Of a stretch of 64,000 nucleotides of DNA, positions 8,529 to 16,834 are shown one piece after another; within the stretch, counting starts at the first letter, position 1; each line of letters starts with the position of its first letter. The stretch is from assembly GCA_035566435.1 (NCBI GenBank), contig DATMRF010000060.1, positions 28,061 to 92,060 on the forward strand. Reading direction: 5' to 3'. The position numbers were made by a program, and so were the translations under genes. The notes below the pieces were generated by a model that was given only the letters and a program-made list of their open reading frames with translations, had not been told where the DNA came from and ran no database searches. This DNA is from DATMRF01 sp035566435 (GTDB lineage: Bacteria > Verrucomicrobiota > Verrucomicrobiia > Limisphaerales > UBA8199).

Positions 8529-9794
8529 TTAGAAGGTGTAGCCCAGGCTCAGCGAAACCGTGTTTTCAGCGTAGCCTCGCCCGGGCAGGTCGGATGCCCT
8601 TTGCCAATGGAAGTAGCTGACCGAGGCGTTCAGCCTGTCGGTAAAGCGCCAGGAAAACTGCGGTCCTCCGCCAAGCCGGTCGAAATGCTCGGTCGCCTTG
8701 AAAACATAAGGACCAATGACGAGCACGGGCAGAGGCTGGCTCCCGTTCTCATACGTGAGGCTGGCGCCGATGGTGATTCGCCGTGTCACAGCGCACGAAA
8801 GCGAGGAAGCGATGCTCAACTGCTCGATGTAATCGCTGCCCTGGTTGAGTCCGAGCTGCACGTCGCGCCTCAGGTTGAGTTGATATGCAAGATAATCGGT
8901 CAACTGGTGGCTTAATTCCAACCCCAGGTAATACGAATTCAGGTTGGCGCTGCCGCGAGCAGTTCCGTTCGGGTCGAAGAAGTAAACGGTCGGGCCGCCG
9001 CGAAGTGCCAGGTGGATGGCCGGCCTCAATTGCCAATCGGCATACGGTCCGATGCTGAGGCTGCGGTTGTCGCTCTGGAGGTGAACCCGGTAGGAAGTGA
9101 AACTTCCGCTGGCTTCGAGCCCGGTTTCGCTTTTTTCGGCGAGCCGCCAGCCAAACCGGCTGAACAAATTCTCCGTCGAACGATCCAGATAGTTGTTTGC
9201 GGCATTATCCGAGAGAAAACTCTCGTGGCCGTAGCCGACCTGAGCAAGCCAGCGACCGGGCTCCCACGAGAGCCTAGCGCCGATGGTGTTGTCCAGCCGA
9301 GGGAGGATCGCAATGTTCGCCAGCGCGCTTTCCGTCGTGACCTCGCGCCAGTAATTGAATTGATCGTAGAAGCTCACAGTGGCATCGGCATAGGAAACCG
9401 AATAAGTCAGGGCGGAATTGGGCGAGACCTGGAATCCGCTGTCCTGGCTGTGCGTCACGTAGTGGAGGTAGCCGATGTCGGTGCTGAACCGGAGTTCCGA
9501 GCGCTCTGTAGCGAGCCACCTCACACTAACGGTTAGGCCACCCCGCAAAATCATATCTGATTGCGGGTTGCTTTCGGACTCGAAAAAATTGTCGTCATAG
9601 GTGACTCCGATATACGCCGCGAGTGAGAATGGAACGGGCCCGAGGTGAGGTTCGCTTGGTTGCAATCCCACGGGCGAGCTCTCCCTTGGGGCGAGCGCAG
9701 GGTCCAGCGACAAAGCGCTGCGCAAAGCATCCTGCGCCTGAATTCGCAAGCTGGCGGCTATGAGGACGGCGAGCGCGATGCGGACCCGACACAT
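8529..9794 (-). CDS. Outer-membrane beta-barrel protein (BBP2-like)
   Basis: 421 residues with a signal peptide (residues 1-20, cleavage after RIQAQ) and then alternating amphipathic strands rich in aromatic residues, ending LSLGYTF with a terminal Phe as expected for BAM-inserted barrels. Phrases such as YIGVTYDDNFF near residue 62 are typical of the putative beta-barrel porin 2 group that often lies in exopolysaccharide and PEP-CTERM loci. It sits 75 bases upstream of the Wza-like gene and immediately after the stop of the small Cys protein (TGA 9797-9795, ATG 9794-9792), so it is probably co-translated. Likely role: outer-membrane exit pore for the polymer, by analogy. Confidence 0.8.
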   Translation of the reverse strand: MCRVRIALAVLIAASLRIQAQDALRSALSLDPALAPRESSPVGLQPSEPHLGPVPFSLAAYIGVTYDDNFFESESNPQSDMILRGGLTVSVRWLATERSELRFSTDIGYLHYVTHSQDSGFQVSPNSALTYSVSYADATVSFYDQFNYWREVTTESALANIAILPRLDNTIGARLSWEPGRWLAQVGYGHESFLSDNAANNYLDRSTENLFSRFGWRLAEKSETGLEASGSFTSYRVHLQSDNRSLSIGPYADWQLRPAIHLALRGGPTVYFFDPNGTARGSANLNSYYLGLELSHQLTDYLAYQLNLRRDVQLGLNQGSDYIEQLSIASSLSCAVTRRITIGASLTYENGSQPLPVLVIGPYVFKATEHFDRLGGGPQFSWRFTDRLNASVSYFHWQRASDLPGRGYAENTVSLSLGYTF

Positions 9795-9995
9795 TCAGGT
9801 CAGCACAGTCTGCGGTTGCGGTTTCGGACGCCTGACCTGACTGAGAATCGAAAGACCCCTTGCCTGGGACACTCCCAGAAGTTTGTAAACCTTGCGTTGA
9901 CATGATTTGTTAGCCAGACAGACCCGGCAGATTCTGCTGGTTGCATCGTAATCTTTTCCGTAACACGGCGCGTCTGAGAACTTGGGTTCGGACAT
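9795..9995 (-). CDS. Small four-cysteine protein
   Basis: 66 residues with Cys at about 11, 23, 26 and 32 in the arrangement CYGKDYDATSRICRVC then KSCQRK. This spacing resembles the small Cys knuckles of phage and plasmid proteins that bind a metal. The C-terminal third is basic and disordered. Its stop codon directly abuts the start of the barrel gene, which suggests translational coupling. No function can be assigned. It is short, but the regular Cys spacing and tight junction make it likely real. Confidence 0.5.
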   Translation of the reverse strand: MSEPKFSDAPCYGKDYDATSRICRVCLANKSCQRKVYKLLGVSQARGLSILSQVRRPKPQPQTVLT

Positions 9996-10146
9996 AGCGA
10001 GACTCTAATGCCCGCAGGTGGAGATGCATGTTACAGGTTCAAAACTTTTTGGCTGCTCAATGGTCTCTATCGACGGTCGGTTTCTCAACTCGGTGCGTTG
10101 GTGTCCGGATTGCGGCCTGGGAAAAGTAGGCTCGCCGGCGCGGCGG

Positions 10147-11820
10147 TTAAAGATGAGCGCTGGCCAAGCGCACGATTTCTTTTTCTTCGGGCAGGAGCTG
10201 GGCCGTCCCGGCGAGTTGAAGCGGTGCCCGGGCGGCATCCTTGTGGCCGGTTTGCGCCTCCACTATGCCGTAATAGGCGGCGATGGAGGGGATTTTCAAG
10301 AATTCGGGTTTGAGCTTGCTCACGAGTCGCAGAGCTTCATCGTTCTTGTTTTGCAACAGCAACGCGTAGGCGTAAGTGGAGATGAAGAACGGATCATTGG
10401 GCGCGCTGTCGTAGGCTTCACGCGCGAGCCGATAGGCCTGGTCGAGGCTGGATTTGCGCAGCATGGAAATGGCCGCGAGATTGTTTTTGAGGCGGGGATT
10501 CGTCGGGTCTGACGCATACACCTTCGCCACGAACTCAGCCAATTCCCTGGAGTTCCCGGACCCGTACAACTCGGCAATGAGCTGGTCGGTGGCCCAGCGT
10601 TCACGAGGGAATTCGGAAGTGATTTGCCGGAGCAGGTCGGTGTGTTCGTTGCTCCATCCCCATCTGGCGCTGATCAGGGCGAGGCGCGAAAGGCTGTCGA
10701 GCCGGTGGCCGGCTTTATGAACCGCCTTTTGCCACGCGGCTTGCGACGCCCGGTCCTGCCCCTGTGAGCGCCGGGCCAGCGATTCCAGGGCGAACCGGAA
10801 ATAATTCGCTTCGCCCCAGTCCTGCTTTTCAACCAGCGCCTGCAGGCCGGGCCAGTCTTTGAGGAACAGGTGGCAATCGGCGATGATTAAGGGCACCGGC
10901 TGGTTGGTTTGGGTGGCGGCGGGAAGCGATTTCAGCCAGCGCAACGCATTGGTAGGGTTGTCGGCTGTGGCCATCCATTGGCCCAGGGCAAAAGCGGCCA
11001 CTGGAGATTGGGCAGCCTCCGTTTTCAGCGAAGCCAACCATGAAGCAGCTTCAGGACTCTTCGACTCCCGCAGCAATTGCAGGTGGTCGATTTTATCTTT
11101 CAGCGTGACTGCGGGGTCCTGGACGATTCTTTGAGAATAGCTCAAGGCTTCGGCGATGGACTTGTGGGCGACTGCGTCGGCCATCAGGTAATGAAGCGCC
11201 GTCAGTTTGAAATTTGAATTCGCGGTCATCTGTTCCATCGACATGCGCGCCGGTCCGGCGATGGCCTCGTTGGTGGAGGCCAAATGAATGGTCGCGAGGT
11301 TTAGGCGAACGGCCTGGTTGGTCGGTTCCAGCCGGAGGGCTTCCAAATAGTTTGTCTCGGCCTCGCTCGCGTGGCCGGCGCCCCACGCCAGGGCGCCCAG
11401 CAGCTTATGGTACGCAGCGGTGGATTTGGATTTTTCGTCCGTTCCGGCCAGGGCTGTATCTGCGGAGCGGAGATCCCGCAGTTTCAGCGCAGTTTCCGCC
11501 CAGGCAAAGCGCAGTTGAACATTTTTCGGGTTGAGTTCTGCCGCGCGGATCCGCCAGCCGAGGGCGGCAGGAACCCCTGCAGACTCGAGCAAGTCGCCCA
11601 TCGAATTGGCGGCGCCCAGGCTCAGCGGGTTCACCTGGAGGGCGCGCTGCAGGCACAGCGCGGTATTGCGCAGATCTTTTTTGGCCATGTACTGCGATGC
11701 CTCGGAGAGGAGCCTGCGCTCCGCCGCTTTCTTGTAGGCCTTGCGTCCAAACCACGCGCCGGTTGCAACGATTGCCATGACCAAAATGAAAACTGCGGCT
11801 TTTTTGGCAAGTGCGCTCAT
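10147..11820 (-). CDS. Membrane-anchored TPR-repeat protein
   Basis: 557 residues. An N-terminal membrane anchor (about residues 8-24, VFILVMAIVATGAWFG) precedes many helical TPR-like units, including ALQVNPLSLGAANSMGDLL, NYLEALRLEPTNQAVRLNL and YAYALLLQNKNDEALRLVS. It resembles the large TPR proteins found with PEP-CTERM/exosortase loci (PrsT-like), which are thought to scaffold polymer export or protein sorting. It lies between the porin and the small Cys protein on the same strand, 20 bases after the porin stop. The link to the exosortase system is an inference from context. Confidence 0.8.
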   Translation of the reverse strand: MSALAKKAAVFILVMAIVATGAWFGRKAYKKAAERRLLSEASQYMAKKDLRNTALCLQRALQVNPLSLGAANSMGDLLESAGVPAALGWRIRAAELNPKNVQLRFAWAETALKLRDLRSADTALAGTDEKSKSTAAYHKLLGALAWGAGHASEAETNYLEALRLEPTNQAVRLNLATIHLASTNEAIAGPARMSMEQMTANSNFKLTALHYLMADAVAHKSIAEALSYSQRIVQDPAVTLKDKIDHLQLLRESKSPEAASWLASLKTEAAQSPVAAFALGQWMATADNPTNALRWLKSLPAATQTNQPVPLIIADCHLFLKDWPGLQALVEKQDWGEANYFRFALESLARRSQGQDRASQAAWQKAVHKAGHRLDSLSRLALISARWGWSNEHTDLLRQITSEFPRERWATDQLIAELYGSGNSRELAEFVAKVYASDPTNPRLKNNLAAISMLRKSSLDQAYRLAREAYDSAPNDPFFISTYAYALLLQNKNDEALRLVSKLKPEFLKIPSIAAYYGIVEAQTGHKDAARAPLQLAGTAQLLPEEKEIVRLASAHL

Positions 11821-11840
11821 AAAACGTTTAAAAATCCAGC

Positions 11841-13457
11841 CTAAAACCTCAATGTGACGTCCATCTGGAGCAGGCTGTAATGATCGATAGGGTTCACCTG
11901 AGGGATATCCTGGTTACTCCCGCCGGTGCCCAGCTTGCCGTTAACGCGGCGCGCGTAACCATATCGAATCGTCCAGATCGTGTTCTCCGTGAAACCATAT
12001 GCCGCCGCGGCGAAGATGCCTTCCAGGTTGGCCCGGCCCTCAAAGAAATCAGAATCGATCAGGTTGGGATCCAAGGCGTATTGTTCGATATGCTGCCAAT
12101 AGGTCCGTAATTCCCAGCCATGTTTCCTGGAGGTTGAGCCGTACACGAGACCGAAGCTGTCCTTGTTCCCGAAGGCCAGGCCAGCCTGGTAAGCCTTCAC
12201 ATCGTGAGACTGAGGCGCGAAACCGGAAATGGTCGCGTTGTTCAGCGCAAGGTAACTTGAGTAGGCCGCCGCTGCTTCGCGGGCGCGTTGCGAGCCCTCG
12301 AGGTTGTAAGAGTAATCTCCGAACACTCTGGCGTTCAAGTTGTTGAGCCGAAAGTTTACTTCGAAAGGCACCTCAAGGACCAGCAAGTGGTTCAGACCTC
12401 CCTGATTGTTGGGAAAGCCGTTAAATAAACCTGACGAACCGGGAGTCCAACCACTGTTGCCATTAAAGGTGCCGGTGCCGGGTCCCAAGTAGGAGCCCTC
12501 GCCCACATACGTATCACCGAAGAATGGAGTTAACCCCCCCGGCCTCACCCCGGCGTAGTCATAGATGGTCCCAGCCAACTTGACCGAGAGGTCTTTGGTG
12601 ATTTGGTAGAAAAGGCCCGCCTGCCAGGCAAACATAAAGATCTGATTGCTCTTTTGCCCCACGATGCCGTTGATACCCAAGCCGCCCGAGGCGTACGTGG
12701 GATTGAGGTCGGCATAGAGAAACTGGCCAAACGTCGCAAAGAACTGCGCCGGGCCAACGTCGTACTTAAACCGCTCAGCCGCGCCTTCAGGGGCGAGATC
12801 GGAGTCCCATACCATCGCGGTTGTGTAAAGCGGGTTCGGCATTTTGCCGAGGGTGATGTCAACCCAACTCTCGGGTCGCCAGCCCAGATAAACCTGGCCT
12901 ATGTTGATTCCCCCGTTGGACTTGCCGAACGGCCCATGGTACGGCGCAGCGCTCGACGAAGTCCCAAACGTAACCCACGGAGACCGGGGATTCGAGGCTG
13001 TATCCAGCCTTAGACCATAGTAAATGTCGCTTAACGCATCACCGCGAATCCCAAGGCGGACCGCGTACCGACCGCGGTCAAGCTCGAGCCGGTCGCGGAC
13101 GGGCGTGTTGACCTGCCGATGCTCGTACCGCAGGCGAAGGTCGCCGAACAGCTCGACGTTTTTTATCGCGTTGCTGATTTTCCACTTTGATTCCATGGGC
13201 GGCATAGCGGCGTTCAACGCGTTGGTGCGGATGGCTTCGGCCTGCGCCCTGGCTTTGTCCACCTCTTCCTGGGTGACGACGCCCTTTTCGAGCAAGAGCT
13301 CGAGGACGGGATCGGAAGGCGTGGCGCTTCTCGCGCTATTCGCGACCAGGACAAGCAAGAACCCAAGAAGGGCGCCAAGGGGTTGGGCCAGGGAAATCAG
13401 ACCCAGTATGGTCCGGCCGCGAATGATTGCGCAGTTCTTGCTGAGTTGGTCATGCAT
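11841..13457 (-). CDS. Putative outer-membrane porin (Porin_5-like)
   Basis: 538 residues. A signal peptide ends near SARSA. It is followed by a short helical linker (LLLEKGVVTQEEVDKARAQA) typical of this porin family and then a long barrel: NVELFGDLRLRYEHRQ, WVDITLGKMPNP, and a final LLQMDVTLRF with terminal Phe. The family carries out general or specific diffusion across the outer membrane. It appears to be the first gene of the minus-strand set ending with the NusG-like gene. A GTG at 13466 is in frame, but ATG 13457 gives a normal signal peptide. Confidence 0.8.
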   Translation of the reverse strand: MHDQLSKNCAIIRGRTILGLISLAQPLGALLGFLLVLVANSARSATPSDPVLELLLEKGVVTQEEVDKARAQAEAIRTNALNAAMPPMESKWKISNAIKNVELFGDLRLRYEHRQVNTPVRDRLELDRGRYAVRLGIRGDALSDIYYGLRLDTASNPRSPWVTFGTSSSAAPYHGPFGKSNGGINIGQVYLGWRPESWVDITLGKMPNPLYTTAMVWDSDLAPEGAAERFKYDVGPAQFFATFGQFLYADLNPTYASGGLGINGIVGQKSNQIFMFAWQAGLFYQITKDLSVKLAGTIYDYAGVRPGGLTPFFGDTYVGEGSYLGPGTGTFNGNSGWTPGSSGLFNGFPNNQGGLNHLLVLEVPFEVNFRLNNLNARVFGDYSYNLEGSQRAREAAAAYSSYLALNNATISGFAPQSHDVKAYQAGLAFGNKDSFGLVYGSTSRKHGWELRTYWQHIEQYALDPNLIDSDFFEGRANLEGIFAAAAYGFTENTIWTIRYGYARRVNGKLGTGGSNQDIPQVNPIDHYSLLQMDVTLRF

Positions 13458-13611
13458 CCCGCGCACGCTAAGAACGGCGTGTGACTCGCATGTGACGTGG
13501 ATGTTACGTTCCTGTTACAGCCCGCCACGAAATCGCTCACTCGCCAAAACCTGAGTGGTCGAACCACGGATGAACACTGATGGATATGGATAAGGTGCGG
13601 GATGGACCACC

Positions 13612-13797
13612 ACGGAATGGCCACAAGAAGGCACGAAAAGGCACAAAGAAGTCATAATCCGGGGGGGAATTTCAATTTTAGTGCCGATAGGTGCCGATAG
13701 GTGCCGATAGGTGCCGCTGCGGGCACGGGCCGGCGCGAGCTATCGGGAGCTATAGGGACCACGGCGCTTGGGCGAGCGGGAGCTATCGGGAGCTGGG
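13612..13797 (+). repeat. Composite dispersed repeat, copy A (10-bp units with inverted arm)
   Basis: It opens with a 31-bp block (13612-13642) identical to 62352-62382. At 13668-13680 it carries AATTTCAATTTTA, matching the other copy at 11 of 13 positions. Then come three exact copies of GTGCCGATAG plus a variant, a GC-rich centre, and inverted copies of the unit (CTATCGGGAGC) to about 13795. The two arms could fold into a long imperfect hairpin. The second copy is in the same orientation at 62352-62707. Confidence 0.75.
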
Positions 13798-13960
13798 GGC
13801 GAGCAATCTCGACCGGACGCCGAAGAACAAGGGTGCACACAGGTGCAGATGGGTGCAGTTGGCTGTAGATGGGTTGTTGAGGGAGAATTTGAAAAGCGCC
13901 TGGACCATGCCGCGCCACTTGGACGGATGCGGAAAAGCTGGTTGAAGGTAGGCGAAGTTG

Positions 13961-14008
13961 GTCGCGGTTAGTCGCGGTTAGTCGCGGTTAGCCGCGGTTA
14001 GCTGCGGG
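13961..14008 (+). repeat. Tandem array of GTCGCGGTTA
   Basis: Three exact copies of the 10-bp unit GTCGCGGTTA, a fourth with one change (GCCGCGGTTA) and a partial fifth. No coding frame uses it. A degenerate relative (GTAGCTGTGA TTAGCGGGGA) lies at 62471-62490 in the second composite region. Confidence 0.8.
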
Positions 14009-14245
14009 AGGAGGAGGAAGAGAAAGAGGACGAGGAGGAGCGTGGGGGGGTAGGGGGGTGGTTTGGGGGTGTACAGCCGTCCCAGACCGTCCCAACCGTC
14101 CCAAAGTATGCTGAGTGGAATAGTCAAGATTTGCGTAGAGGTAGAGTGGGTGGAGGGTGACGAGACTTCGGGGGCAGATCGATTACGACGACGAGGACGA
14201 GGGCGAGGAGGATTTGGTGGGGGGCATATACTTGGGGGTGGCGGG

Positions 14246-14341
14246 ACCCGTCAACCCGTCAGGGCATGCAAAAAACAGGCGTTTTTTCGCGATTCACCCG
14301 TCAGCTAACCCGTCAGAAAGCGTCAGTGAACCCGTCAGGGC
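14246..14341 (+). repeat. CCGTCAG-unit array with an internal hairpin
   Basis: At least five copies of a unit near AACCCGTCAG are scattered in 96 bases. Between the second and third lies a small perfect hairpin: AAAAAAC (14270-14276), AGGC loop, GTTTTTT (14281-14287). There is no coding potential. The element resembles the GTGACA-rich palindromes at 62.8 and 63.0 kb in style, though not in sequence. Confidence 0.65.
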
Positions 14342-14418
14342 CAGCGATGATGAATTCTTGAATTGGGAGTTCACATTCCTGAACCGCGGATGACGCAGAA
14401 GATGCGGATTGGGGAGAC

Positions 14419-15642
14419 TCACCATTGGCGGACTCGATAGAACCGCTGCGGCCCGGGTGCAGCCGGATCGGTCAGGATCACGCGGCCACCTGTTCCGGCG
14501 TGTAGAGGCAGTGCCTGCCAGGCGGCGGCAGAGAGGGAGGCCTTGAATTCCAACCTATATACACTGCCGTTGCGTGTGGGAAGCGAAACGCTGAATCCAT
14601 TTGTTCCCAGGGTGGCGCCCGTCAGCAGCGCACCAGTCACCGGAGATCCGTTGCCGACCAAAACGAGGCTGTGGACATTGCCGCCGGCGACCTGCTGGAC
14701 GTTAGTCAGGCCGGGCGGGACCACGTTCTGGCCGCAGGCGACCAACGCATTCGTGCTCGGCCCGCCGGCACCCCAGGCAACGACGCTACCGTCGGTCTTC
14801 AAGGCGAGGTTGTGCCAGCCACCGGCGGAAATGGCCACGACGTTGCTCAGGCCCGCGGGCACGTTCGTCTGACCGTAGGTATTGAGGCCCCAGGCGACGA
14901 CCGTGCCGTCGGGCCTAAGGGCCAAACTGTGGGCCGCACCCGCCGAGATCGCCACCACATTGGAGAGCCACGGCGGTGGATCGGCCTGATAGAAATCGTC
15001 GCGGCCCCAACCGGCAATGGTGCCATCGGGGTGCAGTGCCAGATTATGCCAGCCACCGGCTGCGACGGCGACGACGTTGGAAAGGGTGCTGGGAACGAGC
15101 GCCTGGCCGTAGCTGGGGTCCGTACCGATCGTGGCCGGATTGGTGCTCGTTCCCCAGGCGGCAACCGTTCCATCAGCCCTGAGCACCAGGCAGTGGTAAA
15201 AGCCGCAACGGACAGCCACGACGTTGCTCAAGCCGCCCGGAACGTCCGTCTGGCCGAAACCGTCGTCCCCGGCCGACACAACCTGGCTGTTTGTCCGCAG
15301 CGCCAGGCTGTGCAGCCGCCCGCACGCGATGGCCACAAAATCAGTCTCGCCCGCAGGAAAATCCGTCTGGCCGAGAGTATCATCGCCCCAGCCCGTCAGC
15401 GAGCCGTCCGCATTGAGCGCCAAGCTATGGCGCCAGCCGCCTTCAACGAGAGCGGCATTGGTCAACGACGCGGGAACGATCGACTGGCCATAGTTATTGT
15501 AATCGGGGGGACTCGAAACAAAGGTGCCGGCGCCCCAAGCCACCACGCGGGTCCCGGCCCGGCACTGAAACACGGTGCCGGCCAAGGCTGGAATGGCCAT
15601 CAGCAGCATCAGCTTGAGCAGTGTGGTTGGCGTTCTCATCAT
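14419..15642 (-). CDS. Secreted RCC1-repeat (beta-propeller) protein
   Basis: 407 residues. A signal peptide (LLKLMLLMAIPALAGTVFQCRA) is followed by about seven RCC1-type units of roughly 50 residues, each with a G-x-x-HSLAL or HNLAL core and a VVAWGxNxYGQTNVP turn. The last 60 residues form a separate small domain ending QRFYRVRQW. That tail also ends the protein at 23068-24096 (RFYRVGAH), so it may be a shared surface or secretion module. The propeller probably binds protein or carbohydrate at the cell surface; no enzyme motif is seen. Two start Met codons lie side by side (15642 and 15639). Confidence 0.8.
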   Translation of the reverse strand: MMRTPTTLLKLMLLMAIPALAGTVFQCRAGTRVVAWGAGTFVSSPPDYNNYGQSIVPASLTNAALVEGGWRHSLALNADGSLTGWGDDTLGQTDFPAGETDFVAIACGRLHSLALRTNSQVVSAGDDGFGQTDVPGGLSNVVAVRCGFYHCLVLRADGTVAAWGTSTNPATIGTDPSYGQALVPSTLSNVVAVAAGGWHNLALHPDGTIAGWGRDDFYQADPPPWLSNVVAISAGAAHSLALRPDGTVVAWGLNTYGQTNVPAGLSNVVAISAGGWHNLALKTDGSVVAWGAGGPSTNALVACGQNVVPPGLTNVQQVAGGNVHSLVLVGNGSPVTGALLTGATLGTNGFSVSLPTRNGSVYRLEFKASLSAAAWQALPLHAGTGGRVILTDPAAPGPQRFYRVRQW

Positions 15643-16035
15643 TTCTCGATCGGTTCGGGAGCACCTCCCGGCGAGGCAAGAAATCCATAGCAGAAACGGC
15701 GCGCCGCGTCAAAGTTTCCGCAACTTTCGGCAGAAATTCGTTTCCTCTCTACGTTACCTTTTCGCGACGTACGCGCCCGGTCGCCGGCTCGCCGGCAGAA
15801 GAACCGCCAAACCCCCTGAAATTCGGCAATTTCCACACGGATTCATCACGTCCCAAAACCGCCGCCTCGTGTCCTCTGACATGACGTGCGATTGATAGCC
15901 TCCGCGTTAAGTTTTCTCTGTTGAACCACCCGTCGTGGTTTGGCTCCAAAAAGAAGCTGAGAAAACTGGAAAGTTGAAGAGAAACCAGAAAGTTGAACAG
16001 TTACACAGGACACAACAACCATACATCAAGCAAAC
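15643..16035. promoter_or_regulatory. Divergent control region with repeat motifs
   Basis: About 390 bases separate the RCC1 gene from the divergent PEP-CTERM gene. It contains a 6-bp inverted repeat AACCAC-N5-GTGGTT (15924-15940) and two direct copies of GAAAGTTGAA (15969-15978 and 15988-15997) spaced 19 bases apart, which looks like a possible operator upstream of the PEP-CTERM gene. No clear -35/-10 is visible, and there is no Shine-Dalgarno before ATG 16036. Confidence 0.35.
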
Positions 16036-16800
16036 ATGAATAAACTCACAAAATCTGCCTTACTGGCCGCCGGGGTGGCTTTGGTCACCCAAGCGGCGCA
16101 GGCCTATACTGCGAACGACATGCTCTTGGGATTCAACTCAACCGCCCCCAATGAATATGTCATTGACCTCGGAAACGTGAGGACGGCATTCGGCTCAAGC
16201 TCGGTCCTCAACTTGAGCAGCGACTTCAATCTCACGACGTTTAACTCCACCTTCGCCGGTGGACCAAATGGCGTGAATATGGGCGCTGCGGGAGCCGCTA
16301 GCGGCCTGACGCCCTCGATCTATCTGACTCAACTACGAAGCGGCGGCGCGGGTAACCCTGCCGTGGCTGGCTCTACGACCCCCGCCAGCGTCAGCAGCTC
16401 CATCGTTGGGCAAGGCGCTGGGGACGTCAGCGCTGTTGCTAATGCTCCCTACAACCTGACCGCGGGAGGGCAATCTGCAACGGGTCCGACCTCTGGGAGC
16501 ACGTCATTTTTCACCAAGATTGCTCCGACGTCGTCGAGTGGAAGCTGGTTAGGCCAATCGAGTATCAATGTTTTGGGACAGATCGCCAGTTCGGTGGTGT
16601 ACGAAGACGTTTACGCCAAGAGCGGAAGCGCGGCCTGGGTTTACGAGGGCGTCCTGGCATTGGACCTCACGGGGACCCCGAGTCTAACATTCACGCCGAA
16701 CACGGTTGCGGTACCCGAGCCCACCACTTACGGCCTGCTTGCCGGGGCCGGCTTGCTGGTGCTCTCGCTTCGCCGTCAGTTCAGCAGCAAGAACGCCTGA
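16036..16800 (+). CDS. PEP-CTERM sorting-domain protein
   Basis: 254 residues. The N-terminal signal peptide ends at AQA (about residue 23). A Ser/Thr/Gly-rich exported region follows, and the protein ends in a textbook PEP-CTERM signal: Pro-Glu-Pro at 227-229, a hydrophobic segment YGLLAGAGLLVLSL and the basic stop RRQ. Such proteins are exported by Sec and then cut and transferred by an exosortase, here probably the one at 57796. The body begins DMLLGFNSTAPNEYVIDLG, a phrase also seen in altered form in the 23068 gene (DLCAGFRKTG ... YELVVNIG), so the two share a domain. It is followed after 34 bases by a PstS-like gene. Confidence 0.9.
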   Translation: MNKLTKSALLAAGVALVTQAAQAYTANDMLLGFNSTAPNEYVIDLGNVRTAFGSSSVLNLSSDFNLTTFNSTFAGGPNGVNMGAAGAASGLTPSIYLTQLRSGGAGNPAVAGSTTPASVSSSIVGQGAGDVSAVANAPYNLTAGGQSATGPTSGSTSFFTKIAPTSSSGSWLGQSSINVLGQIASSVVYEDVYAKSGSAAWVYEGVLALDLTGTPSLTFTPNTVAVPEPTTYGLLAGAGLLVLSLRRQFSSKNA

Positions 16801-16834
16801 GTTCTTCCAAATATCAACCTTAGAAGTTTGAAAA

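Larger units (their letters stand above)
13458..14418. other. Gene-free repeat-rich region
   Basis: About 960 bases with no believable protein. It is made of successive short tandem arrays: a 10-bp unit ending CCGATAG (13681-13715), its inverted copies (13738-13795), GTCGCGGTTA units (13961-14008), GAG/GAC runs (14008-14045), CCGTCCCA units (14085-14104) and CCGTCAG units (14246-14341). The same layout returns at 62.35-63.1 kb. It may be the decayed end of a mobile or phage-like element. Confidence 0.6.

Noticed and set aside
13681..14008. The regular 10-bp units were considered as a CRISPR array.
   Set aside because: Units are directly contiguous with no unique spacers and are far too short for CRISPR repeats.
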